Assembly (NCBI GenBank): GCA_964007475.1
Contig: OZ023273.1
Span: 132,240,732-132,304,731 of the forward strand
DNA: 64,000 bases
DNA from: Hybos culiciformis
Lineage: Eukaryota; Arthropoda; Insecta; Diptera; Hybotidae
Reading direction: 5' to 3'
The notes beneath the pieces were generated by a model, which was not told the origin of the DNA, did not search any database, and saw nothing but the letters and a program-made list of their open reading frames with translations. Made by a program: the position numbers and the translations under genes. Position 1 is the stretch's first letter, and each line of letters begins with the position of its first letter. Below are positions 15,201 through 28,700 of the stretch, piece by piece.

Positions 15201-15226
15201 AAAATATAAAGAATATATTCTTGAAA
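6266..15226. other. Gene-poor A+T-rich DNA
   Basis: No gene can be supported here. Open frames such as those near 7091-7285, 12390-12593 and 13054-13242 are short, biased to Phe, Ile, Tyr and Asn, and match no family I know. A more balanced pocket at about 9160-9330 shows no long frame on either strand. The stretch could be intergenic or part of a very long intron. Confidence 0.55.
14214..14275. promoter_or_regulatory. Cluster of GATA motifs
   Basis: Within about 60 bases there are five GATA cores, two of them in the longer form TTGATAAGAC or TTTGATAAGAC, followed by the related TTGGTAAGAC. TGATAAGA is the preferred site of insect GATA factors. The motif is short and A+T-rich, so clustering by chance or by local duplication of a 20-30 base unit is possible. 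No gene start is visible nearby. Confidence 0.25.
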
Positions 15227-15433
15227 CTAAATATACCCAACAACATAAAATTTTAGGAAAAAATAAAAAATACTCAGCAGTTGCTTAAAACGGGTATAGA
15301 ACCTTGATTTTTCCAGTCTAAAAAAAACGAATGATGATAGTGTACCGAAAATTATAAAAATTGCTCCACAAACAAGCTCTTTGTCAAACCCGATAAGAAT
15401 TCTTCCAAAGGCATTATTGAAGTATTTGCTCAT
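15227..15433 (-). CDS. Possible small single-pass membrane protein
   Basis: The frame encodes 68 residues from the ATG at 15433, with an in-frame stop upstream of it. I do not recognise it. It begins MSKYFNNAFGRILIG, has a hydrophobic segment at about residues 24-42 (LVCGAIFIIFGTLSSFVFF), then a basic stretch RLEKSRFYTRFKQLL, and ends in a second hydrophobic run. A single membrane span followed by a basic tail is typical of small mitochondrial or organelle membrane proteins. The coding region is less A+T-rich than its flanks and uses varied codons, unlike most open frames here. The final 15 residues (from SIFYFF) are low in complexity and could be intron read-through after a GTATTT. A chance frame cannot be excluded. 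Confidence 0.35.
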   Translation of the reverse strand: MSKYFNNAFGRILIGFDKELVCGAIFIIFGTLSSFVFFRLEKSRFYTRFKQLLSIFYFFLKFYVVGYI

Positions 15434-17060
15434 AAATGTTATCAAATAGTGGAAATTTGAAAAGAACTTTTAATTTTTCTTTGATTATTCATTTTTGATT
15501 AACATTAAAAAGTTTTATTAAATTTTATAGAAAATTTTTTTTTGTTAGAACTAAAAAGTGTATTGGGATTGGGATTAACAAAATACAGTATTTTGTATGA
15601 AAAAAAAACTACAACATGTACTACTACTTACACATATTATAGTTTCTTTACTTTATCTCAGGCAAGTTTTTTAATTAATTTCTCATGGAGTTCATTTGCA
15701 ATATGAAGTTCACATATAGCTAAGTTTTTAAACCACATTTTACATTCAACTTAATATAAATATTATATGTATGTATGTATATTTATTTTGTATACACATT
15801 GAATACATTGTATACTAAAGTAACTTTGAAATGATGTTCAAATTGCAAACATTTTACGTAAAGTTCTTTATTTTTTCAATAAAAACCAAACATGAAAATG
15901 ATTTTTTCATTTAATAATCTACTCATGCAAAAAAAAACATAAACGCTCTCTTGTCTTGAATTAAAACTAAAAACTCAACATTATTTTGCTAAAATGACAA
16001 AATAAGGGTTAAAGTTTTTATGAAGACGCTTCGTAAGTTGTTTTTGCTTTAGTTTTTTAGTCGAAGCAATTTATGTCTAGTATTTTAAATATAATTTTTT
16101 ATGTACTCGTACATCTTTTCGATCCACAAATCAATGATAAAGAAAATGATTTGTTATTTTAGAAAAACAGCTGTGCGAATGTTTAAATAGACGAAGTTGC
16201 TGGTTTGCCACTTAGAACTCTTTGACGATAAACTAACAATGTTAAATATTAAGCAAAGATTCTTCATTTTTAAGATTTTTAATAATAAATATGATATAGT
16301 GCGGTTATGATGTTATTTGTAGTAACACAATATATTATTTGATTTTACATAATATCTCGATAAAAATAAAGTGTTCTTAGAACAAATTAAATATTTTATT
16401 TTTATCCTCATATTTTTATGTAAATTTTTACATAAAGATAAACAAAGTACAGTAAAAAAAAAGTCACAGAATTACGCATATAAATTTTATTTATGAAACA
16501 ATTTTTTTTTCAATTTTCTTATTATTTTTCTGCATAATACTTTTGACTCTAGTCTAAACAAAGAATACATGTTAAAAGGTTTTTAAAAAAGTAGGTATAT
16601 GTAATATAGGTATGTTGTTATATGTATCTATATTAAAAAATGATTTATGCTTTCTTTTTTTTTTTTTTGTAAAAAATCTATTCATTTTTGTTGACATAAA
16701 ATAAAAATAAAAAACATAATATCTACATATATGTACATATATTTTTTGAATTGAATGAGATTTTTACTTGTGTAACATTATTTTAACCTGTAAAAGGTTT
16801 TTATTCTTCCATTAGGAACTTTTTCCCTTATATTTAGAGAACACCTAAATTTTTCACGTTAAAATTTTTTTATACGAGTATCATATGAAACAAAAAAAAT
16901 ATATACTTTTTTGAATAGAGGAATAAGTACTTTAGATCTCAGATTTGTTGGATTAATTTTTTTTTTATATATATTTATTTTTTAATGAAAATTTTCGGAC
17001 AACATAAGGAAGGGAAGTAATATTAGATGAGTAAATGTGAAATTTCTAGAAAAATAATCA

Positions 17061-17122
17061 GTTAAAACAGTTGGTTAACTCGGAGCGCTCTAACTAACGC
17101 TTTAATTCGCTGTTTTGATTCT
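17061..17122 (+). pseudogene. Weak tRNA-like remnant
   Basis: An ACAGTTGG block followed by GGAGCGCTCTAACT resembles the D-arm and the start of the anticodon arm of a tRNA. GTTTTGATTC, about 50 bases downstream, is placed like a T-arm B box. Both internal promoter boxes carry two or three mismatches to consensus, and I cannot pair a convincing acceptor stem. It could be a decayed tRNA gene, a tRNA-derived SINE head, or chance. Confidence 0.15.
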
Positions 17123-18427
17123 AAATCGAACATGGAACGACCCTAATTTTAATTAACTTATGTTCGTCATTAGACCGAAATATTTAAAACATTATTCAGA
17201 TAACAAAAAAAGTTTAATAAAAATAATTTTATATGATGTAGTAATAAAGAAGGTAAAAAAAAATTACATCAAATTTTATTTTATAAATTAGTTTTGCTAA
17301 AATACAGACAGAAAAACAAGGCGTCACCATTATTTCAAATTTATTTTTTATATTATTTTTAATTTTGAAACATAAAATGATTTATTATGAAAGATATTTT
17401 ATGTTCATCAATATAATTTTATTTTTGCAAAGAAATAAAAAACTTAAAAAAGGAAAGAAAATTTTCTTCCTTAAATTTTACGCCTCCACAGAAATACTTA
17501 TTATAAAATACGTTTTAATGGTAAAATATATACATAGTAATTGGGTCACAAAATTGACACGATTTCTATACCAGAAAACTTGAAAACGACATGAAAGATA
17601 AAAGCATTTTTTTTTTTAGGAACATAAAAAAAATACAAACAATTATAACTATTAGGTTTTTTTTATGTTTATTGTTGAAATGAAAATCAAAAGAAATTGG
17701 TAAATAATGTTTTTTAGTATTGGTTTCTACTACAGATAAATTAGGTTTTAAGTTAAAATCATAATAAAAAATATTTTCTTCTGAAGCTAGAGTCCGGGTA
17801 TAGAATTGAATAAAAAAAAAAAAGCAAAAAATTCAAAGAAAAAATAATGATTCCAAACATTTTCTTCCCTATCGAATAAGAAAAATATTTTTTTTTTCTT
17901 TATTATTCTGCGAATTGACATAATTTTCTCAAGATTCATTTTGTACATTTGTACTTAATAGTATTTTGTCATACTATACTGTTACTGTACAAATATTATA
18001 TACTACCACTACAACAGTTCTTTTTAAAATATGAAAAATGTAGAATGTTCTTCATAATGCTATTTTTTAACAAGGAAACTTAGGTCATAATTCTTTTCAA
18101 GTCATTCAATTCAAAGACAATTATACCTGAAAAGTTGCCCTGTTACAATTTTTTCTGTATAGCTATTATAATTTTAATATTTCCACTTAGGTTTATACAT
18201 ATTTTATTTTGATAAAATAAAAGGTTTCTTTTTTCTTTGTTTTTTTTTTTTTTTATCATAATTAAAATATGTTTAGCACTTCTGAAAAATTATGAAAATT
18301 ATTTGGCAAAAAGTAGTTTCTTCCTCTACATTCAACATTTTAAGTAAAATAAAAGAAAGTCAAATGCAATGCTAAAAACTATGTACAAGGAATTAATTTT
18401 TAAATTATTATTTTTATAATAATAGTA

Positions 18428-18461
18428 AAAATAATTATGTAGTAAAAATAATTATGTAGAA
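18428..18461. repeat. Tandem duplication, 17-bp unit
   Basis: The unit AAAAATAATTATGTAGT occurs twice head to tail, the second copy ending in A instead of T. This looks like a simple local duplication. Confidence 0.7.
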
Positions 18462-18787
18462 TAAATTTTGCTGTGTAAGGAGGTAAGGTATCGCTAAGTT
18501 GAATATTATTATATAGTAGTATCTCATATATAAAAAAAAAGTTTATAAAATTATTTAAAATGAAGGGTTTCGAATTTACTTGGAACGATTTTATTTCGAA
18601 TTTACGATAAACTTTCAATTTTTTCTTCAAAATAAAATAATCGTTTCCATACAATTATTCAAAGTATAAAATCATATAATTACATACAAATATTGTTAAT
18701 AAAATACTTAATTTTGTCATAATTATATTTATTAAAAACTTTTCTTAATACCTACATATATATAATTTATACACATTATGTTCCTAC

Positions 18788-18823
18788 TAAGTATATAAGT
18801 AAATTAAGTATATAAGTAAATTA
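18788..18823. repeat. Tandem duplication, 17-bp unit
   Basis: The unit AAGTATATAAGTAAATT is present twice directly adjacent. No function is suggested. Confidence 0.65.
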
Positions 18824-20832
18824 GAAATCAAGAAAATTTTCAATTATTAATCAAATGTTTTTATTCTTTAAAATAAGTAATTTCATTACATAATAGGGGG
18901 TAATGATATAAAATATTTATCATTTCTAAATAAATCAATGAATAAATGGCCAATTTTATGCTACAATGAAAAATTATTAAAATATGTATATATAAATATG
19001 TAGGTAAAATAATAAATATTGTTCAGAGTTTATTGAAATAATAATAATAATATTTTGTTATGCTTTGTTGTCTTTGACATAAAATGACAATTTATATTAA
19101 AAAATAAATAAATTTAGAAATGAGCAAATGAACAGGAATATTTTTATTATACAATGCGTAAATACTATACATAGTAAATATGTGTATAATAATTAATATA
19201 TTAAAATGCTTTAAATATACAATAAAATATAATAAACCTGTATGGGATTAATATGTTGTATATTTCAAATAAACTTTGTTTATTATTGTGATTCATTTTC
19301 TGCATTCCATTATTTCGCCTAGAACTGGGCTTAGGTTAGTTAGTAATCTTGATGTAGTTTCTAAAATCTCAACGGGATACAAACAATATACAATGATGGA
19401 TATAAGAATTACACGTTACACCAAACATTAATAATTTTATATCAAAATTTATAGTACTGCTAGAATCCCAACCTTAAACGACGATTTTTAAAGATTTTAT
19501 TAAAGAAATAAAAAAAAAAATAAAAAATCAAACTTTATGTTAAAGTTAAAATTAACATTTTTCTATGTTTACATTTTATGATCGAAATCGGAACTTTGAT
19601 AATAATAAAACGGAAAAATCTTAAAACTTTTTCAGAAAAGGAAAATTCAATGAAAATCTGTGTTTGTTAAGTATTATTTTATTTTTTCTTTTTACTTAAA
19701 AATTTATTTTTGCTAAAACTTAATTTTTGTTATATATTTTTCTTTTCATTGTGTTTTTCTTCTTTATTTTTTTTTTTGGAAATTTTGTATTTTCGTTTTT
19801 TACAATAATGGTTAAAAACCACACCAATTATTTATTTTGAAAAACAAAGAGAGAATAGAGAGAAAGAATTTTTCTTTTTTTTTAAGGAAATAAAGAAATT
19901 ATAATGCCAGAACAAAAGAAAATTCATAAAATTAAAATAATTCCAGATTTTTCTATTGAAATGAAGGAAAAACAAAATTAAATGAAAAATTCGTACTATA
20001 GAATTTGTTTTCGAGGGGAGAAAAAAAAAATCTAATATAAAATGAAAAGTCGAATTAAAATAATTATAGCTTTATATTGTCAAAATATGTACGTATTTTA
20101 TATTTCACATTAAAAGAGGATTACTATTATTATTATTTTTATTATTTTCTTTTACCTAAATCTTAGGGCTACTTAATAACGATAGATACCTACCTACCTA
20201 TGGAAAAATAAGTTGCGTGTGTGAAAATTTTATTTGATAAAATTATTGAGCTCTATAATTGTCATCGTTATATGGTGTTTTTTTTTTTTCAAATGTTTGT
20301 TGATTTATTAATAAAAGTGTCATAATGATTATTTTTTTTTTAATCTAGTGATAATGACAGAATGTTTATTTTATTTTTTATTTTTTAAATTGTGGTAAAA
20401 GTAATTTTTAGTATTTACATTATGACTGTTTTTGATTTTTTGGTTTAATTTAAAACAATAATTGGTCCGATACTAATATTACAAAACGCTTAAATCAACA
20501 ACATTATATATTGTAATTATATTGTATTAATGATGATATTATATTACATAATACATTTGAATCTCAATGCTTAATATATATAAATATAAGTTAATTTGGC
20601 TAGTTTCAACATAATTTGAAAACACCTGTTGATGTGGTATTTTTTATAGGAATAATTGTTTTATAGTTTCGATTTCTTCTTTGAAGGTCTTATTATACTG
20701 CGACCTGCAAATTAAAACTCATAATAAAAACAGCTCTAAGTTAAACTGCGTTATTTTCTGACAGAATTTTATCTTGCATTTATTATTAAATATATAATAT
20801 AATAATAACTTGCCCAGGAATATATAGGATTT

Positions 20833-20848
20833 GAATTGAATTGAATTG
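20833..20848. repeat. (TTGAA)3 microsatellite
   Basis: Three consecutive TTGAA units are visible in an otherwise unremarkable stretch. A short (ACCT)3 run lies at about 20188-20200. Confidence 0.6.
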
Positions 20849-22413
20849 CAGCAAAAATTGCTAGACAAAAACTATGTAGTTTTAATTGATTTTTCTATAG
20901 CAGTCAATTATTATAATACTATGATGGTATTTATGTCTATCTTATATTATGGAGAATATACCTTCTGATTATTTTACGTCGTTTAATTACTTAATTCATT
21001 CACTGTTATTAATAAAAGTTCGGGTAAATCAGCTCATTTTGTCAACTTCTTACACTAGAGAAAGAAAACCAATTTAACAGCCAATAATAAATACTTTATT
21101 AAAGTATGTTTTATTAGAAATTAGAAATTCAAACAAAATTTCTAATTTAAATAGCGAAAATTTCTTATTTGGAATTTTTTTTTTTTTCTAATATATAATT
21201 TTTTAATGATTTCATCAGTTAAAATTTTCTAAATTTCGTTGTTTCACACAACAATTTTTATTTTCTTAAATCTACTTAAAATAATTAAAAGATTTTTCCA
21301 GGCAAACTTATAAGTAGATATATGAATTTTTAAGGGTTATAATTTTTAAAAACATTATTTCAAACACCTGTTAAAATTTTTTACATACTTAATACTGTAA
21401 ATTTTTTCTTTAACCGTCGTACACATTTTTTTTTCGCATCCATAAAGCTAATTAAAAAGGTAGGCATGAAAAAAAAAATAAAAAATAATAACCCAACAAT
21501 TTTTAATTAAATTCTTACAACCCGAAAAGATTTCCAAAAATTTAATTTTTCCTTTTTCTTGTCCTTCTTTGAGTGTAAAATGAATTCATTATAAATATTA
21601 AATAAAAAAAAAAGTTAATCAATCTAAAAACAAGAAAAAAATATTGCTTCTGGTTTAAAAATTTTGTTAATAACGAAAAAAAATTAACCACAAAATTTCC
21701 ACTCCTGTAATTTCATTTTTTTTTTTCTCCTTTTAATTCAGAAAAATGTTCGTACTCTACTATATGGGTTGTAAGAAGAAAACATGAAGAAAATTTTCTT
21801 CAATGAATTTAATAAAAGTTTTAATGCTTTTAATTTTAATAAATGGAGCGTTGAACAAAATAAATAAAACACTACTTTAATAATCATTATTTCTTATTAT
21901 TTCTTGATTTTCTTTCTTATTTCCTTTATAGTTTGTCTTAATAAAGTTTGTTTTACAGTAAACTCTCTTAAATTACAGCATTAGTCTGACGACACGGTTT
22001 TAGGTTAGCCACAAATACAGATGAGTAATGTCATAAATTCAAATAAGTATTGTTGCTAAGCCTGGTGAATTGGGCGTAATTAAAAAAAAATTAGTTATAC
22101 ATGTAAATTTGGATAATTAAACAATATAGAAAGTTAAATAAAATATTTTGAATTGCTTGACTATCGAATTCGACCACTCCAGACCGTATTTGGGTCATAC
22201 ATAAGAAATGTCGGCCTTATTGCAAAAATTTTAACACAAAGTCCTAATAATAATAACCATACTTTAATGTAATTTGTATATATCTATATCAAATAAATTT
22301 CAATAACAACTTCGGTTGCATTGGCTAAATCTGACCACTCATTTTACAAGAATATTCTTAAATATTATTTAGGTGTACGTTTGATTCAATTTTATTCATA
22401 AAATTCAATTCAA

Positions 22414-22719
22414 TTACCTAGTTGAGTCGAAATGTAGTTGAAAAGAGGTCAAGTGTTTACATGATGTAGTCGAAAAGCATGTGGTTGAACTATTATTGAA
22501 TTGAGTTTGAAAATGACAAGAAGACATACAACAAAAAACAAACAAAACAAACAGCTGTTGCTTATTTTTAACCGGGTTAAACGTTTACATGGATAGAGTT
22601 AACTTAACCGAGCGAATTTCTTGAGTTGAGTCAGGTTAACCCAGGTTAACGCTACCACCGTTTACATGTAGTTGAACCGTAGTTGAACCCGGTTTCAACT
22701 CTCCATGTAAACTAGGTAA
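22414..22719. mobile_element. Unclassified MITE with GTTTACATG subterminal repeats
   Basis: This island of about 306 bp is much less A+T-rich than its flanks. Its ends are inverted: TTACCTAGTT on the left and AACTAGGTAA on the right. With an 11-base indel the inverted similarity extends inward (GAGTCGAAATG against GAGTTGAAACC). The 9-mer GTTTACATG occurs at 22455, 22583 and 22660, and inverted at 22704. Motifs of the GTTGAAC and GGTTAAC type are scattered through both halves. Dense subterminal repeats inside short inverted termini are typical of transposase-binding regions in non-autonomous DNA transposons. There is no coding capacity. I cannot find a clear target duplication, so the exact ends and superfamily are open. 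Confidence 0.55.
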
Positions 22720-25700
22720 AAGTTAAGATAAAAATTAAACAACCATTTTTTAAATTAAAATATTAACTTTTTCTATTTCAATAATCAAAGATGAAAAAAA
22801 AATAATGTAAAAGTCAAATGTTTTTTTTACTAAATTGTAGAAAAATCCAATATTTTATTTAAGAAATGAAAATCTAATTACGTGAAAAACTTTTGTACTC
22901 CTTATTGTCAAAAGTTACAATAAAAAAAAAAGCTTAAGAACATCCAACAATGAAAGACCTTTTACTAAAATTGGTTTTGTGCACAATAATATTGATATAC
23001 ACAGGTATGTATTGGGTTTTGTATATTATCCTTTTTTATTTATCTTAGTCACACTTGTATTCAGGTATTTACCTTTAATTTCAATCGAAATCTCTAAAAA
23101 TTTATATTTTATTGTAAAAATTTTGCAAAAATGACACAGCACAAAAAGCTGATATGTCGAAGTCAAATAATATTATATATTTAGAATGGAATTAAAGCTT
23201 ATTTATTTTATAATATATCAGTCATTCTTTGATGAAGCCTTTGTACGTTTAATTTATTGTTATTTTTTGAGACTTTCCTTTTATGTATATTAACTTTTAT
23301 ATTAGATTTTGTTCATTTTCATCTTTCTATATTATAGAGTTCATTTACAGATTTAAATTAGTATTGCATAAATAAAATTAATTAAAGTTAATTGAATTTA
23401 TATCAGTAGAATTTAAAATAAGTTCTCAGATTTGTTGTAACACAAAATAACTGTTCATAACATAAAATAACTGTGCTGTTTTGGGGCGTAAGTCTAAGCT
23501 TACTGCCTTGGGACGTACTTTTGAGATAATTGCATATTTGGAACTGTATATTCTTGACAATATCCATTTAAAAAAAAAAAAAATATTTTCTCGCTTTAAA
23601 GGCCTTAAAAATGGAATTAATATTGGACATAGCTCCACACAAATGTGCTAAAATAAGAACAGGAAAATTTGAATATGTCAAAACTATTAAAATATAATTT
23701 CGCCCTTCATTTTAATTGGCGCATTATGATCACGTTATTTCATTTAAATTTAAAATAAGCATCTAATATTCAGCAAATTTTTTTTAATGTTCTCCTTAAT
23801 TTTATCGATATGTTAATTTTTTATCTTATTTTAGTTTGTTTTTTTCTTCACCGAAATGTCTTATCTTATTGAAATAAATAATCCTTAATAATATAATTTT
23901 TTTTTTCCATAAGAAACAATAGAATATTATTTTCTTTGCGCCCAGATATATTCATAAAATTTTATGTATATGTCATGTTGGATCAAGGGCAAAATCCCTA
24001 CTAGTTATTAGGCTGTTTATTTATTTATTTATTTTTTTGTTCTTATTAAAGAATTGATGAAGTCTTTCCCGCCCTGTATGACACTTTATCATTTATAAAT
24101 CAGCCCATATATTTTTTTTAATGTAGAGATAATTTTACCCTTAAAGAAATTTACGATATTAGAGTCACCAAATAAGTTACATTTTTAGATATATTTTATG
24201 TATATGTATATAGGATTTTGTTAGTTAATCTTGATAAAATTAAATAATTTACATTTTTTTTTTTATGTTTATACGGTTGTAAAATATTGTTAATTTATTT
24301 TATTGTTTATTATTTTCTTCATTGATAAAAATTTCTAAAATAAAATTATAAAATAAAGCATAAGGAGTTTTTATGTTGTTATTTATACACAAAAAAGATT
24401 CATGATTTACATTCATAAAGTATTATGTACAACAATGTATATATACATAGTTAGTATAAAGAAAAACTTTTTAATAATAATTTATTTTTACTTTTAATAA
24501 TAAAAATATTTTGATTAAATTTAATGCAGGGATTTATATACCTGAATATACCTGCATAGTGTATATACCAATATTCTCTTCTTAAGTTACTAAAACTTTT
24601 TTATTTTGTGAAAAAGTTATGTAAAATTTTTCAATTTTTCACCTTTCAATTTTCTTTCAATAAATTTTAGTAACTAAATAAATTTAAAAATAAATAAACA
24701 TTATTGAAAAATTTAATTTAGTAACATTATTTGGAAAGTTTTTAACATAATATTTTAAGCTTTAAGATAAGTAAATATATATAATATTTTAAGCTTTAAG
24801 ATTTATATAGGCACATATTCTGAAATTGATAAAAATGCGAAGAGATATAAACTCTATTCTGTAATTTTACATTACCTGTGAAAAACTAAAATACTACAAA
24901 ATAATAAAAAAAAAAATCTTCAATTAAAATATATTTTTCTTATTTTATTTGAAATTAACTCGATTTTTCCTTGTCATAAGGTTCACAAGTACACAAAACA
25001 ATGAATATTTGGACATCAAGGAAACATTAATATAGAAAGTAATGAATAACTGCAATCAAGAAAAAGCAATATAACTTAAATAATGTTATTAATATTAAAT
25101 TTAACATAACTGGGCTAAATTTGTCTTCAAGACTACTGAATGCAAAAATTCATTCTATTTTGATGATACTACTTGTCAAAAACTAAAAATAACAAAGGCA
25201 AAATAAAAATAAAAAATAACAAAGCTTTTTAAAGCTAACGTAGTACATACACGTCTTACACAGAACATATAACAATTTTTTGTAACAAGGGACTTACTTT
25301 AAATGTGTGCAGTAAGTACAAAAATGTTTTGATAAAATAAACATTATTTGCATAAAATATATTTTAATATAAATTGCAAATCGTCTTAAATAATATTTTT
25401 TTTGTGTGCATGAAAAATAATAAGAATTGAAAAGAGAGGATTATGCAGTTTTTCTTCTTTTTTTTTACTACCCAAGTTATTTAGAAATTTTTGAAATAAC
25501 GTTTAGCATACAGGAAAATATTTACATATATGTACATATGTATTTTTTTTATGAAGGAACAATCAAAATAGAATTAACTGAGATTCAATGCATATTCATC
25601 AAATATGGAAATGCGTTTCTTTTTTCTTTTTTTTTTTCACTATATGTAAGTGACTTGTTTTTTATGAAAAACAAAAAAATATTATGTACAATTATCAGGC

Positions 25701-28700
25701 AATATAGCGTTGTTATATGTATGTTTTTTTTTTCTTCTCGGGAAAAAATATTTTCCAATATTAAACAAAATAACGTACAAAATTTTTCAATAGAAAATTT
25801 TCATCAATATGCAGATAATATGTACATGCAGTTAATTGCATTCATATATACCTACATATGTATACGCAAACAAATAAATATGGATATAAATTTTATCAAC
25901 ATTTATTTCATTGGAATGTTTTATTAAAATTCTTAATTCAATTCAATTTGAGATCCAATAGGATTCCAAAAATAAATTTCGCTTAAAAAGCATAATTCCC
26001 CAAAGTTAGTTAGTATATAGTTGTTCATTGGTATGCTCTTCTTTATGTTTTTATTTAAATAAGTTGGAATGAATATATTAACTAACATTTACAGGACACT
26101 TCATCAATTAAAAATTGTATGTACTGACCGGAACAGTATATTTCTCTTTTGATTGAATATTTAGGGTTTTCCGAAATATAAAAAACATGAATATTTTTTT
26201 TAAAATACAAAAATTAAAATAAATTTTTTTACAAACTTCTCTGTACTCGAACTAAGTTTTATTGCCTATTGTAATATTTTTAATTGTTTTTTGACAAATT
26301 TTGCCTCTAATTAAATTTAAATTGCTGCGAAATTCAAATTCAAATCATTTGCGGAAATAAAGGTAGGAAATTTAGATTGCGATTGCTCTAATATTTTTAA
26401 AACGAAAAAAAAAAATCAAAATCTAACTTATTTGATGGTAACATTGTTTGTTATCATAATGTATGTAAATTGAAGTATATATAAGAATATAAAGATAAGG
26501 AATTGCATGAGAAGAAAGTATCTTTACAAAAATTTCACGATGACATTTATAGTACCTCTGTTAAAAGTTAGACTTGGAAAACATAAGAAAGAAGTATCTT
26601 TCTTTTTAAAAATCTGTCATGAGGACATAAAATATTACAAAGTTAAAGTTCAAAATAGGGAGAGTTAAAATTACCAAGACACAAAATTAGGAAACAAACT
26701 GAAGAAAAATTGTTTTTTATTCTATAAATAACGAAGTCAACAAATCAACCTTGAATGAAAAATTTATGGTCACGAATACATTCTTTATTTGACTAATGGA
26801 CAAGGAATAAAATTATTAAAGTATATTATGTACTGTGAATGCAGATATTACACATTATATTAGTTACATTCAATCAGAGAAATTGAAACTTCTTGGATCT
26901 CTATAAAACATAAAGTTTTTTATATCATTAACACAATTACCACTTGAAAGATTGTTGTTTTTTTTTTTAAAAAGCAATTATTATTATTAAAGAAAACATT
27001 TATTAGATCAAGAAGAAAAATTATTAACTTTTCTTGTAGAACTTAAATACAACTTCTTATAATTGAACTTAAGTATTTTATTATAGCAAAACTAATCAAA
27101 ATTTAAAGAGTATATATAAGTTTCGTGCTGTGAGTTGAATTAAGTTATAATATTTTGTAAGAACAAAATTTAATCAGGATAATGAATTAATGTTATAGAA
27201 TTCAAATATTTGCGATTCGTACATCATTCGGTGGGAAGATATAATATTAAAGAAATTTTACAAGTTCTAATGTTCATAGAGTGAAATTTCAATGTTCCGG
27301 TGTGGTGAAATGTCATATGACTATTCTTTCAATTTTTATGTACTTTATTGTGAAATAAACAATCAAGAGCGTATAAGTATACAATTAGTAGCTAAAATAT
27401 ATCGTTTAGCTTACTCAATTGAATTCAGTAATATTAATAATATTTTATAAAAGTGCTTTATTTTAAGATTTAAATTATTTTATTATAGAATTTAAACATC
27501 AAGTCGATAAAAAGAACATCTTTAAATTCTTACATTTGTGTAATTGTTATAATAATAATAAAATTATAACAACTTAAATCCATTTCATATTGCAAGAAAT
27601 CTATATAAACCTCCTGTATCAGGAAAATTTACATACTTTAATCGTTTTCTTTCAAACTTGAAATTTTATCATATCAAAATTTGATTACATAATTTAATAA
27701 AGTTTTATTTCATGTAATATGTAATTTCCAATAATCGTTTATATATTTTATTTTTTTAAATGACTGACAAATCAATGACATTTTAATATATTATAAATGT
27801 TTCTTTATATTTGGTACAATAAAAATTGTCTGAAATTCTTTTTTGATTTCCAATTTTCTTTTTTAACATATTTTTTTTTTCCTCATCTTCTTAAATATAA
27901 TCAAAAAATTGATAAAAAAAAAAAAATCTGTTAAGAGGTTTATTAGATTCTTTTTATTTTTTCATTTCTTTCATATTATGCACAAAAAAAAAAGTAAATT
28001 TGAATTGAAAAATTTTTATAATTTGGATAAATATTATTTGTCATCAGAAAAAGAAGGAAATTTTTTTTTGAATAAAAAAAATGTTAAATAAAAAAAACAA
28101 TGAAAATAAATAATTTTACGAATTTGAAAAAAAAAAAAATTTAAAAAATTTTACATAAAAAAGCGTATTTTCACAATTTTCCACTGAGGCCACTCAAATT
28201 TTTCTCCATTTATGCAATAAAACAGAACAAACAGTAAAAATCAACAAAATATAAAATTTATTTACTTAAGTTCAAATTTACTTTCTTTATGTGCGATGAA
28301 AAAAAGAAATAAATATATAAATTTATGTCATATACAAATTATTTTTCTTTTTGTACATAAATATATATATGCAGATACTGAACATATATATTTTCAGAAG
28401 TAAATATTTATTATACCTACATAATTAAAATTCACTGTATTTTATGTGTGTACGACGACGAACCCATAAATATTTATATATACATACATTATTTATATAT
28501 GTAAGAAGAAAATTTAGATAATGTGAAAAAATGTTTTTGGTAAATAAATTTGATAAAAAAAATAAACACACTTACAAATATGATAAAATTATGAGGATAA
28601 GCTACATATATCATAAATTTTATAGGGTATAATGTCACTTGTCATCTTCTCTTCTCTAATTTATCATTAAAATGTCAAATTATCGTATCAAAAGTTGAGA

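Larger units (their letters stand above)
15446..22413. other. Gene-poor A+T-rich DNA
   Basis: No gene is supported. The stretch has many homopolymer runs and two perfect short tandem duplications (18428-18461 and about 18788-18823). A more balanced pocket at 22140-22250 gives a frame of about 40 codons with no start codon and no recognisable family. Confidence 0.55.

Noticed and set aside
25427..25927. 166-residue plus-strand ORF, the second longest in the window.
   Set aside because: It is dominated by Phe, Ile, Tyr and Lys codons from T and A runs and has no motif, no natural ATG at its start and no recognisable family.
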